64,000 nucleotides of DNA from Rhodosorus marinus. Taxonomy: Eukaryota; Rhodophyta; Stylonematophyceae; Stylonematales; Stylonemataceae. The translations under genes and the position numbers were made by a program. The DNA is taken from positions 930,001 through 994,000 of the forward strand of contig JAMWBK010000013.1 in the NCBI GenBank assembly GCA_029953675.1. The letters are read 5' to 3'. The notes beneath the pieces were generated by a model. That model had not been told where the DNA came from, ran no database searches, and saw nothing but the letters and a program-made list of their open reading frames with translations. Shown here piece by piece: positions 12,101 to 23,493 of the stretch. Within the stretch, counting starts at the first letter, position 1, and each line of letters begins with the position of its first letter.

Positions 12101-13319
12101 TGTAGCAATTTCAATTCAGGACCTAGAGAGTGAGCCCACACGACAGGGAATGGAATGGGAGTGTTTCTCGGGTTGCGACGTAGGAAGCACTTGCTCACCT
12201 TTCCTGCTGATGTATGCGCTGCGACAAACACGTTCTCTCCCTTCTCAATGTGCATAATCGCTTTCTTCTGAAACGGATCGAGATCGAACGGATACACTTT
12301 AACTGGATCCGGGACGACAGTCGAAAAGTTTGAGCCGTCCGAGGTGTCTTCTGCGGCCCAGGCTTCACTGATGTCTGTTCGTTTTTGGGTGATGAGAAAA
12401 CAAGAGAGGTAGAATGGGTTGAGCCTTTCGAACGCTCGAGGTCCAGGAGGCTAAAATTCGCACGTACTCGAGCGACCCTGACGAGATCGAGAAGCGTCCG
12501 ATTCCTCATTCAGCAATGAATCCAGCTGCAGGATGGTTCCGTCAATATTTTGATCTTCTACGGCTCCGTTCTCGTCTTGATCCTCACCCGTAGGGGAAGA
12601 TTCGTCGTCGTCTGTTTCATCATCGAAGTCATCGTCATCCTCGAGCCCGAAGAGGCTCTCGTCACCTCTCTGAAATACGCTGTCAAGCCTAAACCCATCC
12701 TGCTTCAGGCTGAGCGCAACTCCGGATCGGCTATTATCACCGACGATGTAGTTCTCCCCAGCTGCTGCTGCTGCTCTAGACCTTTTGATCTCCATTTCAT
12801 GGATGTCATCGGCGCTCAGATCATACTGGCTTTGAAGCTGGTAATCTTGCTTTCCAAGGTTGTAGATATCCACCTCCTTCAAACCCTGTTCCAAAAGCCC
12901 GCAGAATGGGGACAAAACAGGTAAAAACGATGGGTTTATACTCCTCGTCATGCTGTCGTGTACGATCTAAACGCTCTTACGGCAATGAACTGAGGAAATT
13001 CTGTGAGGTTGTCTGATCGGCCATCTCGCAGAGCCTCAAGTCGCGCTCTCCCAAACGCCTCATCGACGCCCTTTCGCTTCGGCTTGATCGCCGCTGGTGT
13101 GAAAGGTTTCTGGTTTGTAGTCCCTCTCAGGTAATCAGAAGCCCTGATAGCCTTCCTGATCACCGCCGACGCCTGAGATCCAGACCCACCATCCAATTCA
13201 GGAAGCCGCTCCAGCGCATACTTCCACCGCTCACCATCATGCCCAACGATGCTCAGCACCTCATCACACTCCGTAGGCTCAACTACAAGAGCTGATATCC
13301 AATCAAGCTCCTTTTCCAT
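9171..13319 (-). CDS. SKI2: SKI2 family DExH RNA helicase (SKI complex)
   Basis: Seven exons (13319-12981, 12885-12468, 12374-12199, 12099-11746, 11663-11454, 11368-11069, 10961-9171) give 1195 residues, the usual SKI2 size. SKI2 is the helicase of the cytoplasmic SKI complex, which feeds mRNA 3' to 5' into the exosome. Helicase motifs are visible: AHTSAGKT (I), [11 protein letters not shown] (Ia), DEVH in FDEVHYVND (II), SAT (III), and [10 protein letters not shown] (VI). [30 protein letters not shown] and [16 protein letters not shown] favour SKI2 over MTR4. The C-terminal half holds the insertion and the DSHCT-type region ([24 protein letters not shown]). The N terminus has an acidic patch ([20 protein letters not shown]). 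An upstream in-frame ATG at 13388 is possible; I prefer MEKELDWIS at 13319. It is divergent from the SOUL gene. Confidence 0.93.
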
Positions 13320-13856
13320 CCTCTGAAACCCCCTACGAACCCCACAAACCCCACAAACCTGCCCCTTCCCCACCCCCACGCTCCGCAAACATTCGAATCA
13401 ATCCAAAAAATATCTCATTATATCTCCAAATAAAACCAAATCTAGAACTATAGTCTCCTAATATTTACAATAATCATAGAGAGATCTAAGACTATCTCAG
13501 AAAAATCCAAATCTGTAATAACCACCCATAATAGATTTCACTGATCAATACCTGAATTAGCCATTGACAATCCCAACTATAGAAACATGAATCATTTATT
13601 TTACGTGAAACTATTATAATAGACATAAGTTCTTGATATTGGTGTCCTTAAATACAAATTAGACCAAAAGAAGCTACGAGTAGGATAGGTTATCGTCTTC
13701 GACAGGTGATGAAGAGGGGGAGCACTCATGGTCGTTGACCATGGAGCTGCTGGGAGGCAGTTGGCGCGGGGTTGGGGGGATTTTGAGGGCTGGTAGTGGG
13801 ATTTTTACTGATTTTTTTTCCTCTATTTCTGTGTTAGCTTATGAGAATCTTGAAGC
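13320..13856. other. Divergent intergenic region, AT-rich
   Basis: This is the shared 5' region of SKI2 (-) and SOUL (+). It is AT-rich at 13395-13670. GACAGGTGAT at 13701-13710 is a one-mismatch copy of the promoter element found before other genes, 156 bp before the SOUL ATG. Confidence 0.5.
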
Positions 13857-15010
13857 ATGGAAGCTTTTATAGGATTGAGTGGGAATGGGATTGGGGTTGC
13901 CAGGGGAAGAGAGGTTGGGATCTGTGGGAGGGTACGTCGGTTTGAGACTGACGGGGAGAAGACTGCGTCTTGGAGGGAGGAACTGAAGATACTATTGGAT
14001 CGGAATACTTCGATGGATACTAGGGGAGTTCTGCTGTTTGATATGTTGAAGCAGTCGCCGGAGATTGCGGAGGAGCTGGCAGGGGAGGTGTGCGAGAAGT
14101 CCGGGGCGGATGGCGTCCGTCCTGTTCTGAATCAGATTGTTAACGATGTACTTCCTGAGCTGCCTGATAAAGCGCCATTGATTGCTTCAAAGGTAGAGAG
14201 CTCTTGCGTCCTCGCTGAAACCAGAACTGCTGATCTAATCCGTTTCCCGTCTTTTTCAACTGGTGGCAGGTTTTGAAAGACTTGTCAGAGCTTCCAACGA
14301 CGCTACCGAAGACCGTAGAGGATATCAGAGAATTCAGTCAGAAGAATTCCGCGCAGTTGCCTGAACTCGTCAGGAGGGAAGCCATGAACGTCATGAAGAA
14401 GACGCCGGACGGTTTGGAGACTCCGGACTATACAGTAGTCTTGAGCGCAGAACACTTTGAAGTGCGCGAATATGGTTCGTATGTGATAGCGGAAACGTCC
14501 ATGCCGAGCAAACAGGACTATTCAGAGGCAGAAGCCGTCCAAGCGAGTGCTGATGGGTTTAACACTCTGGCCGGGTACATCTTTGGAGGAAACGAAGAGG
14601 GAGAGAAGATCTCCATGACCACACCAGTAGTCATGGACAGGAATGATGACAAGTCGACTATGAGTTTCGTCCTTCCGTCCAAGTATTCAATGGATAGTGT
14701 ACCCCAGCCAAACTCTCCCAAAGTGACAGTGAAAGAGACTACGACACAGCTCTTCGCTTGTAAGGAATTCCCGGGTTTCGCGACGGAAGGAGAGGCGAAA
14801 CGGCAACTTGCAACGCTCAAATCCTACATTGGGAGGGAGCCGAACATCACCATGGAGGATTCAGAAAGGTACCAGCTCCTCCAGTACAATCCACCCTACA
14901 CCCTTCCGTGGCTTAGGCGCAACGAGATTATGATACCAGTCCTCATGAACGCAGAAGTTGAGGCAGAAGAAGCAGAAGAAGCAGAAGCAGAAGCACCAGA
15001 GTCTGAGTGA
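13857..15010 (+). CDS. Plastid SOUL-family haem/tetrapyrrole-binding protein
   Basis: Two exons (13857-14192, 14270-15010) give 358 residues. The SOUL domain spans about residues 155-340: TPDYTVVLSAEHFEVREYG, FNTLAGYIFGGNEEGEKISM, TTPVVMD, VLPSKYSMDSVPQPN and NEIMIPVLM are typical of the plant and algal SOUL/HBP family, which binds haem and other tetrapyrroles. In plants some members sit in plastoglobules or thylakoids, others in the cytosol. The first 30 residues (MEAF start, Gly and Arg rich, no acids until residue 32) look like a plastid transit peptide with the red-algal early Phe. A helical stretch of about 110 residues precedes the domain. The tail is a short Glu/Ala repeat encoded by GAAGCA repeats. 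Tetrapyrrole trafficking or storage in the plastid is inferred. Confidence 0.88.
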
Positions 15011-16552
15011 ACGTGAATGGTGCCACTCCATTTACATCAAACACCGTAGCTTAGTATTGTAAACCGAAAAAGCAAGCGTTTGAAGACATGGCCATGTCCG
15101 AAGGCTCTATGGGGCTAGGAGGAGTGGGCTACTCAAGTAGGATGTGGCTTCAAAGTGCACCAGCCCTTGCGACGTACTCCCAAAAACTCTTGCGGAAGAG
15201 CCTATGCTGTAAAGCATCCATCATCAGCGACGGAATTTGTCCACTAGATGGTGGGGTTCCAGTACGCTACCTCCTTGTTACTGGGCTTCACGGATGGGTC
15301 CATTAGACGCATCTGGGAATATGACGGTGATAGTGATAGGTGATTGTGTAGGTTCTCGTTGGCTTCGTGCTCTCTTTCGTAGCGTTTCAGCGTCTTGTTT
15401 CTCGCTCCTCAGGGTAGTTAGGCTCTGAATAAACGGACGATGAGATTGTAGAAAGCAAAAAGAGCGGATGCCCGTCATTCAGTAGCCGCAATCAGCTCTT
15501 AGCTGCGTGCTAGAGGTTTGAAGTCGATAGCCTGTGCTGTTCATCAGGATCGTTTGTTTTCATCCGTAAAATCCCAACCGACAGACAATGGCCTGTCAAC
15601 TCTGGCAAATGGAACACTTGCTGCACCCATTATTTTTGACTGTCCCATGGTCACCTTGACCGTCTGACCATATAAACTTCCTTCAGGTTTTGTTTTCCGT
15701 AGACGGGGCTACAGGATGGGGTTTGCATTCTATTAATTCCTCTAGAATTCATACACGGCTCAGCGACCAGTGGATCTGATTCCGCTGGCGAGAAAGCGAG
15801 TGCCTAACCTGCCCTCGCCCGATCCTCACCTTTCCCACAGCACGGGCAGGTTCTTTCCTGGAATTTTGATCCGATAACAATTTAAACCAATCGAAAAGCA
15901 TATATCTATGCAAACATCTGATCTCTAGTCTGTCCTACTACGCAAATCCTTCACCACAGTACACCGTCCTATTCCAAAAAAAAGTCCTCAACATGCCCCG
16001 TCCCGACTGTGCAATAGAGTAACTTCGTAGAAACAAAAAATTTCTAAAGCACACACAAAAGATTTTGTCCCAAGAGAAAAAAAAAAAGAAAAAAAATATT
16101 TCCATGCCAAAAGCAACAGTGGCATACACAGAAACCGACGAGAACTAATCTCGAGACAAGGCGAATTTTCAATCAAAAAATTGATTCCGCCGGGTTGTCC
16201 CATATTTTTTTTGGTTTTGGGATGATTGGCGTGGGCCAAGCTTAGGGTTCACAAAGGTGGCGAATGTTACTGTTTTCGGAACGACTATTTAAAGAGGTTT
16301 CCTTTTTGGATCCGGAAGGAAGGAGAAGGGTGGGAAGGAGGGAGGGAGGTGGAGTGGGGGTGGCTAAGGGGGGGTGGGGGTCAGTTTTGGGGCGATTTGT
16401 AGGGATACGGACACTTTTGTCTTATTTAAGAAGGTCGGACTTCGATTTTTAGTGGTTGACTTGGAGGAGTTTCTTTTCGTTTTTTTTTGTGGGAGTGGTG
16501 TGGGGTTGGTTTTTTTTCGGGGGCGGGGTGGGGGGGGGAAGGGGTGGAGGTA
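15011..16552. other. Intergenic with a WLR-family repeat fragment
   Basis: No gene recognised. 15345-15425 is a third, shortened copy of the WLR-type fragment seen at 4902 and 5620. The rest is low-complexity sequence, including A-rich DNA at 16070-16100 and G-rich DNA at 16315-16390, upstream of TOP1. A TATTTAAAG at 16286 may be its TATA box. Confidence 0.5.
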
Positions 16553-19333
16553 ATGGAAGATAGCGACGACGACGGAATTTTACTGTCTGCGTTGAAGAAG
16601 AAGAAAGGTGGGAACGATGGAGTTGAGAAGCCGTCTGGCGGAGGAGAGGTGGCGGAGAATAATGTGGGTAAGGACGCGATGGTTGGGGCTGAAACGGTTG
16701 TGGATCGAGTAGAAAGGAATGGAAAGAGGGTTTTTGAGGATGCAGTGGACGATGATGTTCCTCTTTTGTCCCTGAAAAAGATCAGGACTGGGAGTAGTAA
16801 TGCTGAGCCGAAGAAGGCGGCGGTGGTGTCGAATTCGGTAGTCAAGGGAACTGCACAGGCTAAGGATGTCGACGACCTGCCGCTGAGCTCATTGACGAAA
16901 AGAAAGGAACCGGTTTTGGTAAAGAAGAAGTCTTTGACGTTGAAAAGAGCTTCGGTCGATGGTGACCTGCCCCCGTCGTCACTCGCCAAGAAAAAGTCAC
17001 CAGGATCTCCCTTTAAGCGTGCCGTATCAGTCAACAACGATGATGATCTGCCGCTTTCCTCGCTCAAGAAGAAGAGAAGCTCAGGGCTGGAGCAGAGAAA
17101 GATCGTGCCGTTGAAAAATCCGTCCGCACCTAAGAAGGTCATAAAAATCGTGAAAAAATTGAAACCGCAGTCACCTCTCGATCGAAAGGACGAGCCGAAG
17201 ATCGTTTCTCGAAAGTCGAACACTCCAGTCAAGAAGAAAATTGTTGTAAGAAAGGCTATGCCGAAGCCAGCTGGGAAGGCAAATAACCACAGCCTGTCCA
17301 AAGGCAAGGTAAGCAATTCTACGGCTCCATCCAGCGTGGACATACGGAAGGAGGAGTACGTGTTTGTAGGTGGAGAGGAGGACGGTGAGCGGCGATGGTG
17401 GCAGGAGAACATGGATGGAAATGAACAGCGATGGCAGAATCTCTCACACCATGGCGTCCTGTTCCCTCCCCTCTACGAACCTGTTCGAGTCCCACTTATT
17501 TATAACGGAGAAGAGATTGTTCTTCACCCTGCGGCGGAGGAAGTTGCAATGTTTTATGCGGGAAAGCTGACGACGGACTACGTGAAGAAGGACGTATTTA
17601 ACAAGAACTTTTTCTCGGATTTTAAGCAAACCCTGAGGAAGAACGATAGAGAGACCTTCAAGCGCGTTAAGGACTTCAGGAAGTGCAACTTTTCAAGGAT
17701 GCAGGAGCACCTTGATGCAAAGAAGGCAGAGAAAAAGGCGATCCCGGCAGCCGAGCGGAAGAAGATTAGGGAGGAGGAGGCTGAGAGGGTAAAGAAGTAT
17801 ACAGTTGCAACGGTCGACGGTAAGGAGGAGAAGGTCGGCAATTTTAGGATAGAGCCCCCAGCCCTATTTCTGGGGCGAGGAGAGCATCCCCTCATGGGGA
17901 AGGTGAAGAAGCGCATTTGGCCAGAGGATATTACTATTAACATTGGCCCGAAGGATCCAGTACCCGAATGTCCTATTCCAGGCCACAAGTAAGCCATCCC
18001 ATGCAAAGTCTAGTAGAAGGAGGCTAGTCAAGCTTTCGCTTTTGTTGTACTAATATGGCCACTTTCAATCTTTGGAAAAGATGGGGCAAGGTGATTCACA
18101 ACAAGGCCGTCACCTGGCTAGCGTTTTGGAGGGACACGATTACGAACGGATCAAAGTATGTATGGCTAGCCGCGGACTCGAAGTTCAAGACCGTCAGTGA
18201 CGCTGCCAAGTTTGAGAAGGCGAGAAAGCTTCACAAGCACATAGAGAAGATCCGCAAGGACTACAGGCGAGGATGGAAGTCGGAAGACGAGCTGGTGAGG
18301 CAACGATCGGTTGCCCTCTACCTTATCGACAGACTTGCCCTTCGAGTTGGGAACGAGAAAGGAGAGGATGAGGCCGACACTGTTGGCTGCTGCTCATTGA
18401 GAGTAGAGCATCTTACGTTCAACGACCCGGACGTTGTGGAGTTTAATTTTTTAGGAAAGGACTCAATTCGATACGAGAACTCCGTAAAAGTGGAGCGGGG
18501 TGCTTACCTGGGCCTGAAGAAGCTAGCCCGGAAGAAGAAGTCAAGCGATGATATCTTTAACAGATTGACCACCAGCTCGTTGAACGAATACCTCAGGAGC
18601 CTGATGGAAGGGCTAACCGCAAAGGTGTTTCGTACTTACAATGCATCACTAACTTTGGACAGACTTCTTCGACAAGAGGGACAACAGCAAAACGTCAACG
18701 AACAGCTTGTTTTCTACAACCAGCAGAACAAGGAGGTGGCAATCCTTTGCAATCATCAAAGATCTCTGCCCAAGAAGCACGACGAGCAGATGGGAAAGCT
18801 GTCGGTCAAGCACGACGAGACCATTGAGTGGCTAAGGTACACGACTATTCGTGACCACGGCCTTGATTGTTTCTCACCACCTCGCAGATCCCTAACAGAT
18901 TATGTTGTCAATTGGTCCGTCTCGTAGGGAGCTTGAAAGGGCTGCAAAAGAAATGAAGGCGGGCAGAAAGGACTCTGCTGATGTAACGCAGTGGGTACAC
19001 CCCAAGCCAGAGTTAAAGTCTGATATGACGGAAGAGCAGAGGTCTGCAGAAAGGAAGCGTGCTGCGGAAGCTCCGCGGGAAAAGGTCGTGAAGCGGATGA
19101 AGGCCGATTCAGTCCACTTGGCAATCGCAAGAGTCCATGCGAGAATCGATAAGATGAAATCTGAAATGCAGACTAAGGAAGATTTGAAGACAGTGGCACT
19201 TTCAACGAGCAAGCTGAACTACTTGGACCCCCGAATTTCTGTGGCTTGGTGTAAGAAGAACGAGGTACCCTTGGAGAAGGTTTTCTCAAAATCTCTGTAC
19301 AACAAGTTTGCGTGGGCGATGGAGGTAAACTAG
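16553..19333 (+). CDS. TOP1: DNA topoisomerase I (type IB)
   Basis: Three exons (16553-17988, 18081-18836, 18928-19333) give 865 residues. The enzyme nicks and religates one DNA strand to relax supercoils in the nucleus. Residues 1-260 are a disordered, Lys-rich arm with five copies of a D-D-x-L-P-L-S-S-L-x-K-K-like motif. The core follows: [37 protein letters not shown]. Catalytic residues are all present: Arg in [10 protein letters not shown], Lys in [14 protein letters not shown], Arg in [13 protein letters not shown], His in ILCNHQRS, and the nucleophile Tyr in [16 protein letters not shown] at 16553 is preferred because it starts the conserved acidic motif; an upstream in-frame ATG at 16487 would add a Gly/Trp-rich leader. 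The C terminus (KFAWAMEVN) lacks the usual last acidic residues; GTAAAC there could be a donor for a tiny further exon I cannot locate. Confidence 0.95.
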
Positions 19334-21640
19334 ACATCCAGCTGCTGGATAATCAAACCCGCACACAGCATGCTGAGGAAAGGTTTACGTTTTTTGACGT
19401 CTCAGGCTTCGCAGGAATTTTGTTTCTAGCTCGCAACTGTCAGCGGATTGTTTCCCAAATGATCGACTGGGACACTCGTATAAGCGTCGATTGCTCAACA
19501 AGGGTTTGCTCCCACGTCGTGCGGTCGTCAATCGTGGCAGAAGAGTTCCGGAGCCATTGGCTTAGGGCAGATATTTGATGCACAGCCCCATCTTCACGTA
19601 TTCGAACTGACTATCGACCAAGTGGTGCAGAACCTCATGAGGCTCTTGATGCTTGAAGAGGATTAATCACACAAAGCTGAACTTCCTTTGCATCGTTTGC
19701 CAGACGAAAGGAGATCTTGAGCCGAACTTCACCGGACCACCTCCCTGGATATGGACATATTAAATGCTAAAACATGCCGAAGCGTTGAAAACGTAGCCTA
19801 GTCACTGCTGTGTGCATTTTACTTCGTCCGGACTTGCCTCCAGTAGTTTTTTTGATCGCGTGAGTGTCCTTTGTAAGGCAACGCCTCATCTTGGAAGTTT
19901 AAAATCGATCGACAGCCGTCGCGTGCGAAGAATACTGAGAACAGCAAATGACGATCTCGTTCTAGAAAACGTCCACCAATTTGCTGCGGTTGTCATTTAG
20001 GGTGAAGCTTGTTGCTTGACCGCTTAGCCAGTCGCATCTTAAAAGCAAAGGCTTCAACAGCTATCGGTAGTCACAATCTGGAAGACCTAGGAAAAATCCC
20101 CCCTGCTCAGAACCCATCGTTAACTCTCATCTGTACCTTCCAGATCCAACGAGGTGGAACAAAACCACTGTCGGGTGAGACTAGAACGTCTTGCGGAATG
20201 CAGTGTTCGAGGGCGCGATTACATGGATAATGCCTACTCAAACCAATCTACCCCTTAAAAATCTCCCGAGCCAGCACCATTCACAACTGATAAGTATTTG
20301 CAAAAACAAAATTCCGACGAACACCCTGATCGCCCAAGAAAATCCATCAACCCGAACGTGATGGCTGTCCATCCTTTCCGCCACCCACTAGCTCACAGCC
20401 AAAGCCATCCAAAACTCGTCACAATCCGCAATACATGTGATCGGACCTGTTGCCTTCTTAGCTTATCCGCTTAATGGATTCATCCCATCTGAAAAAGCAG
20501 CGAAATTCAATAAAACTGGAAGACAGAATCCGAAAGCGCCAATCGCAACACACAGATCAACTGATCAATCCACCGTTTAGTCCAAAATAGGCTCAATAAA
20601 GATTGATACTTATCATATATATAATTTATTCAAGCTTATCAGTCAATATAAAAATTCGATCTGTTTACCCTCTTTGGTTTGTGTTGATTATCGTTGTCTA
20701 TACAATTTAGGGAGGGGGTATTGAAACAAACATTTTAGTAGATAACTATTGTTTATGGTAATAATATAGGTTTAATGCAAATAAATATTGTTTATCATGA
20801 TGGGTAGCGCGAAAGTAATTTTTGTCTCGACTTGTATTCAGAAAGAAGGGGGAGCGAGGAGGGGGTGTTATTTCAGCGAAAATTCGCATGCGCCTTTTGG
20901 TCAGTTCTGGTAATGCAGAATAGCGACCTACTAGAGGGGGGTATCCCTCGCGAGAGTAAACGAGAAAAATGCTTCGATCTATCATAAAATAGCAGATTTC
21001 TAACCAAATAAGAAAATAAGAAAGGGGGGGGGCGGGTTTATAAGTACTTGACAGCGAACATAGCCCGTTGCTTACATACAGCCCACAAATGTCAAAAATT
21101 AATTAAAAACAAATATAGACACGGAGGGAGAGAATTGGGTAATAAGAAAAGTTTCTAATTTTATACTCAAAAAAGGACGAATTTTTTTTGGGGTGGGTGG
21201 GTAGCGTTTCTATTCCCGACGTGGGAAGCTATTCCTGACCTGACGTGAGAAGCTAATTTTTTGAGTTATTGGAATTTAACACGAAAAACATAAAATGTTG
21301 TCATATTTGGGGGCAAAAATGGGGTCTTTCGTCTGATTTGTAGAGTTTGGGTATTTTCTATTAAAGAAGATGACAAGTAGATGGGAAGCAGTTGGAGTGG
21401 TGCGGGAGGGGAGGAGGAGGAGGAGGAGGAGAAGGGGTTGGGAAGGATATGTATTGTAGGAGGTGAACAAGGATTATAAGGTTAGAGAGAGGAAGGTATG
21501 TTGTATAATTATATAGGCTGATCTATGTGCTGTTAAATTGATTGAGGGGTGTGTTGGGGAAGAAGGGGGTTTGAGACGGACTGTGGAAAGTTGTGAAGAG
21601 CATTTTGGGAAGTTTGGATTGGTTGGGTTTTGTGAAGAAG
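19334..21640. other. Intergenic, no gene recognised
   Basis: Long spacer without motif-bearing open frames. 20600-21180 is AT-rich, with a G run at 21026-21032. 21408-21432 is a GAG-type purine microsatellite upstream of the PITP gene. Minus-strand frames in 21474-22199 overlap PITP exons and look non-coding. Confidence 0.5.
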
Positions 21641-23040
21641 ATGAAGATTCATGAATATCGTTTGGTTTTGCCATGTACTCCTGAGGAGGTGAGTGGATGG
21701 ATTGTGTGGTTGGGTCATCTTCGCGTGTGATTTTTTTTCTTTTTTGACTGCGGCTTTCTGGCCTTTCTCGGTCTGCCATACCCATATGGTTCGTGCGCTT
21801 TTGTGCATTTTTTTGGTGTTCCTTTCTGGCATTCTTGATGAGTCTGATTCTTGGGGGAGGTGAGTGTTTAATGCTAAAAATGGATTTGGTCCTTTTTTCG
21901 TTTTTTTGGCCGATTAGTACCACTTGGCTCAGCTTTACATGGTTGCAAAAGCATCCAGGGAGGAGACCGGGAAGGACAACGCCCAGGAAGGAATTGAGGT
22001 TTTGAAGAATGAGCCATATGAGACAAACAAATTCGGAATGCCACCCGGTCAATATACAGAGAAGGTTTTCTATTTGGGAACGTGAGTGTATCTGAATTTT
22101 TCTATTTCCGCGGGAGCGCGTTTGCAGTGAGTATGGTATTGGTTGTGGTCTTGGAATTGATTTTGGTGGAGATGTGGAAAAGTCACCTTTGGCCTGCACT
22201 CTGCAGGCTTTTGAGGCTTTGATCTAGATAGTGGCCGACCTTGGATAGACATATTGGACGATGACTTCTCGGATCATTCAACTGAAACTCTTTTCCCCCT
22301 GGGTGGTTTTCTTCTTGTGAAACAGCAAAATACCCTCTTACATAGCGGCGCTTCTTCCCGAATCGTTTCTGACTTTGTACGAGTACTCTTGGAATGCGTT
22401 TCCGAAGTGCATGACCGTGTATGAAAACAAATACCTTGGAGAACGTTTTTACATGTCCGTGGAGACGATGCATCTCCCGGATCGAGGTGGCACTGAGAAT
22501 GCGAACAACCTGGGGAAGGAGGATCTGGCAAAATTGAACGTGGAGACTATCGATGTCTCGGATAGCTGTGACGTCAAGATGGAGAAAGGGTACGACCCCG
22601 CGCGGTTCAAGAGTGAGAAAACTGGTCGAGGCCCGTTTGTTCCCGGGTACTACAAAACTGCAGATCCGGTGATGACCTGCTACAAGGTTGTCAGGTTGAA
22701 GTTCAAGGTTCCAATGATGCAGAGTAGCATTGAGAAGTGGGGGCAGTCCAGTGGAATGCGGAGTCCCTTTATTAGCTTCCACCGGAAGCTGATTTGCTGG
22801 ATGGATGAATGGGCAGGGTGGAGCATCGAGGATATTCGAAAGTACGAAGCAGAAACCGCGACAATCGTGAGGGAAAAACTTGCTCAAGGAGGGGCGGGAA
22901 CTGGGGCGGCCAGGAAAAGCACTTCGAGAGTGTCCTCGAAGTCGTCCTCGAAGTCATCTTCGAAGTCTGCCTCGAAGTCTAGCTCGAAGTCGAAGACTTC
23001 GAGCACCTCGAAAGTTGCGGTCGCCCAGAACACGTCCTAA
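21641..23040 (+). CDS. Class I phosphatidylinositol transfer protein
   Basis: Three exons (21641-21688, 21918-22081, 22326-23040) give 308 residues. PITPs exchange phosphatidylinositol and phosphatidylcholine between membranes and supply phosphoinositide synthesis. Family features run in order: [20 protein letters not shown], the lipid-contact segment [67 protein letters not shown] and [20 protein letters not shown]. The Thr and Lys of GQYTEK and the Asn of YENKY correspond to inositol-headgroup contacts known from animal PITPs. The last about 45 residues are a low-complexity Ser/Lys tail (repeated KSSS) encoded by TCGAAG repeats, absent from animal PITP-alpha. The two introns (229 and 244 nt) are the longest in the window. 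Exon 1 is only 48 nt but fits the conserved N terminus and a good GTGAGT donor. Confidence 0.93.
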
Positions 23041-23493
23041 AAGTCGATGTCCCCCTCTGTATAGCGGATTTACCCCAAGGCCCAACCAATTTGCCCTTAT
23101 GTTGTACGGCCCCCCCCCAGCAGGTTGAGCCGCGGGATTTTCTAATCGAAGCGTATCCTGTATAAGAGTTGGATTAACTTCTATATAAGATTATGATGAA
23201 TGAACCTATTTGTTTCTATTCACCAGAGCGTCTGGGCTGCCTGACGCGTTTTTATCCGAATCCAGAACGAGCTGCTCAAACAGCAAGTGAAACGCTACGA
23301 GGATTCTGCAGGGCACAAGCACCAGGTCGCACGTAGCAACCCAAAAGGGACGACAAGCGGAATTTATGTCGTCACCGGTTTGGGCCAAGCCTCGCAAAAC
23401 TCGCCGGAACACTCATCTCCCACGCTAGGAAGCGACTTGAGGACGGAGTTGGATGTCTACAAGCATCATCTCAGCTTGAATGCTTTTATCGAA

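Noticed and set aside
16426-17412. 328-codon minus-strand open frame
   Set aside because: It is the exact antisense of TOP1 exon 1, whose Lys/Ser-rich codons create Phe/Ser-rich antisense frames. No domain is visible.
21474-22199. 241-codon minus-strand frame
   Set aside because: Overlaps PITP exons 1 and 2, which are strongly supported on the other strand.
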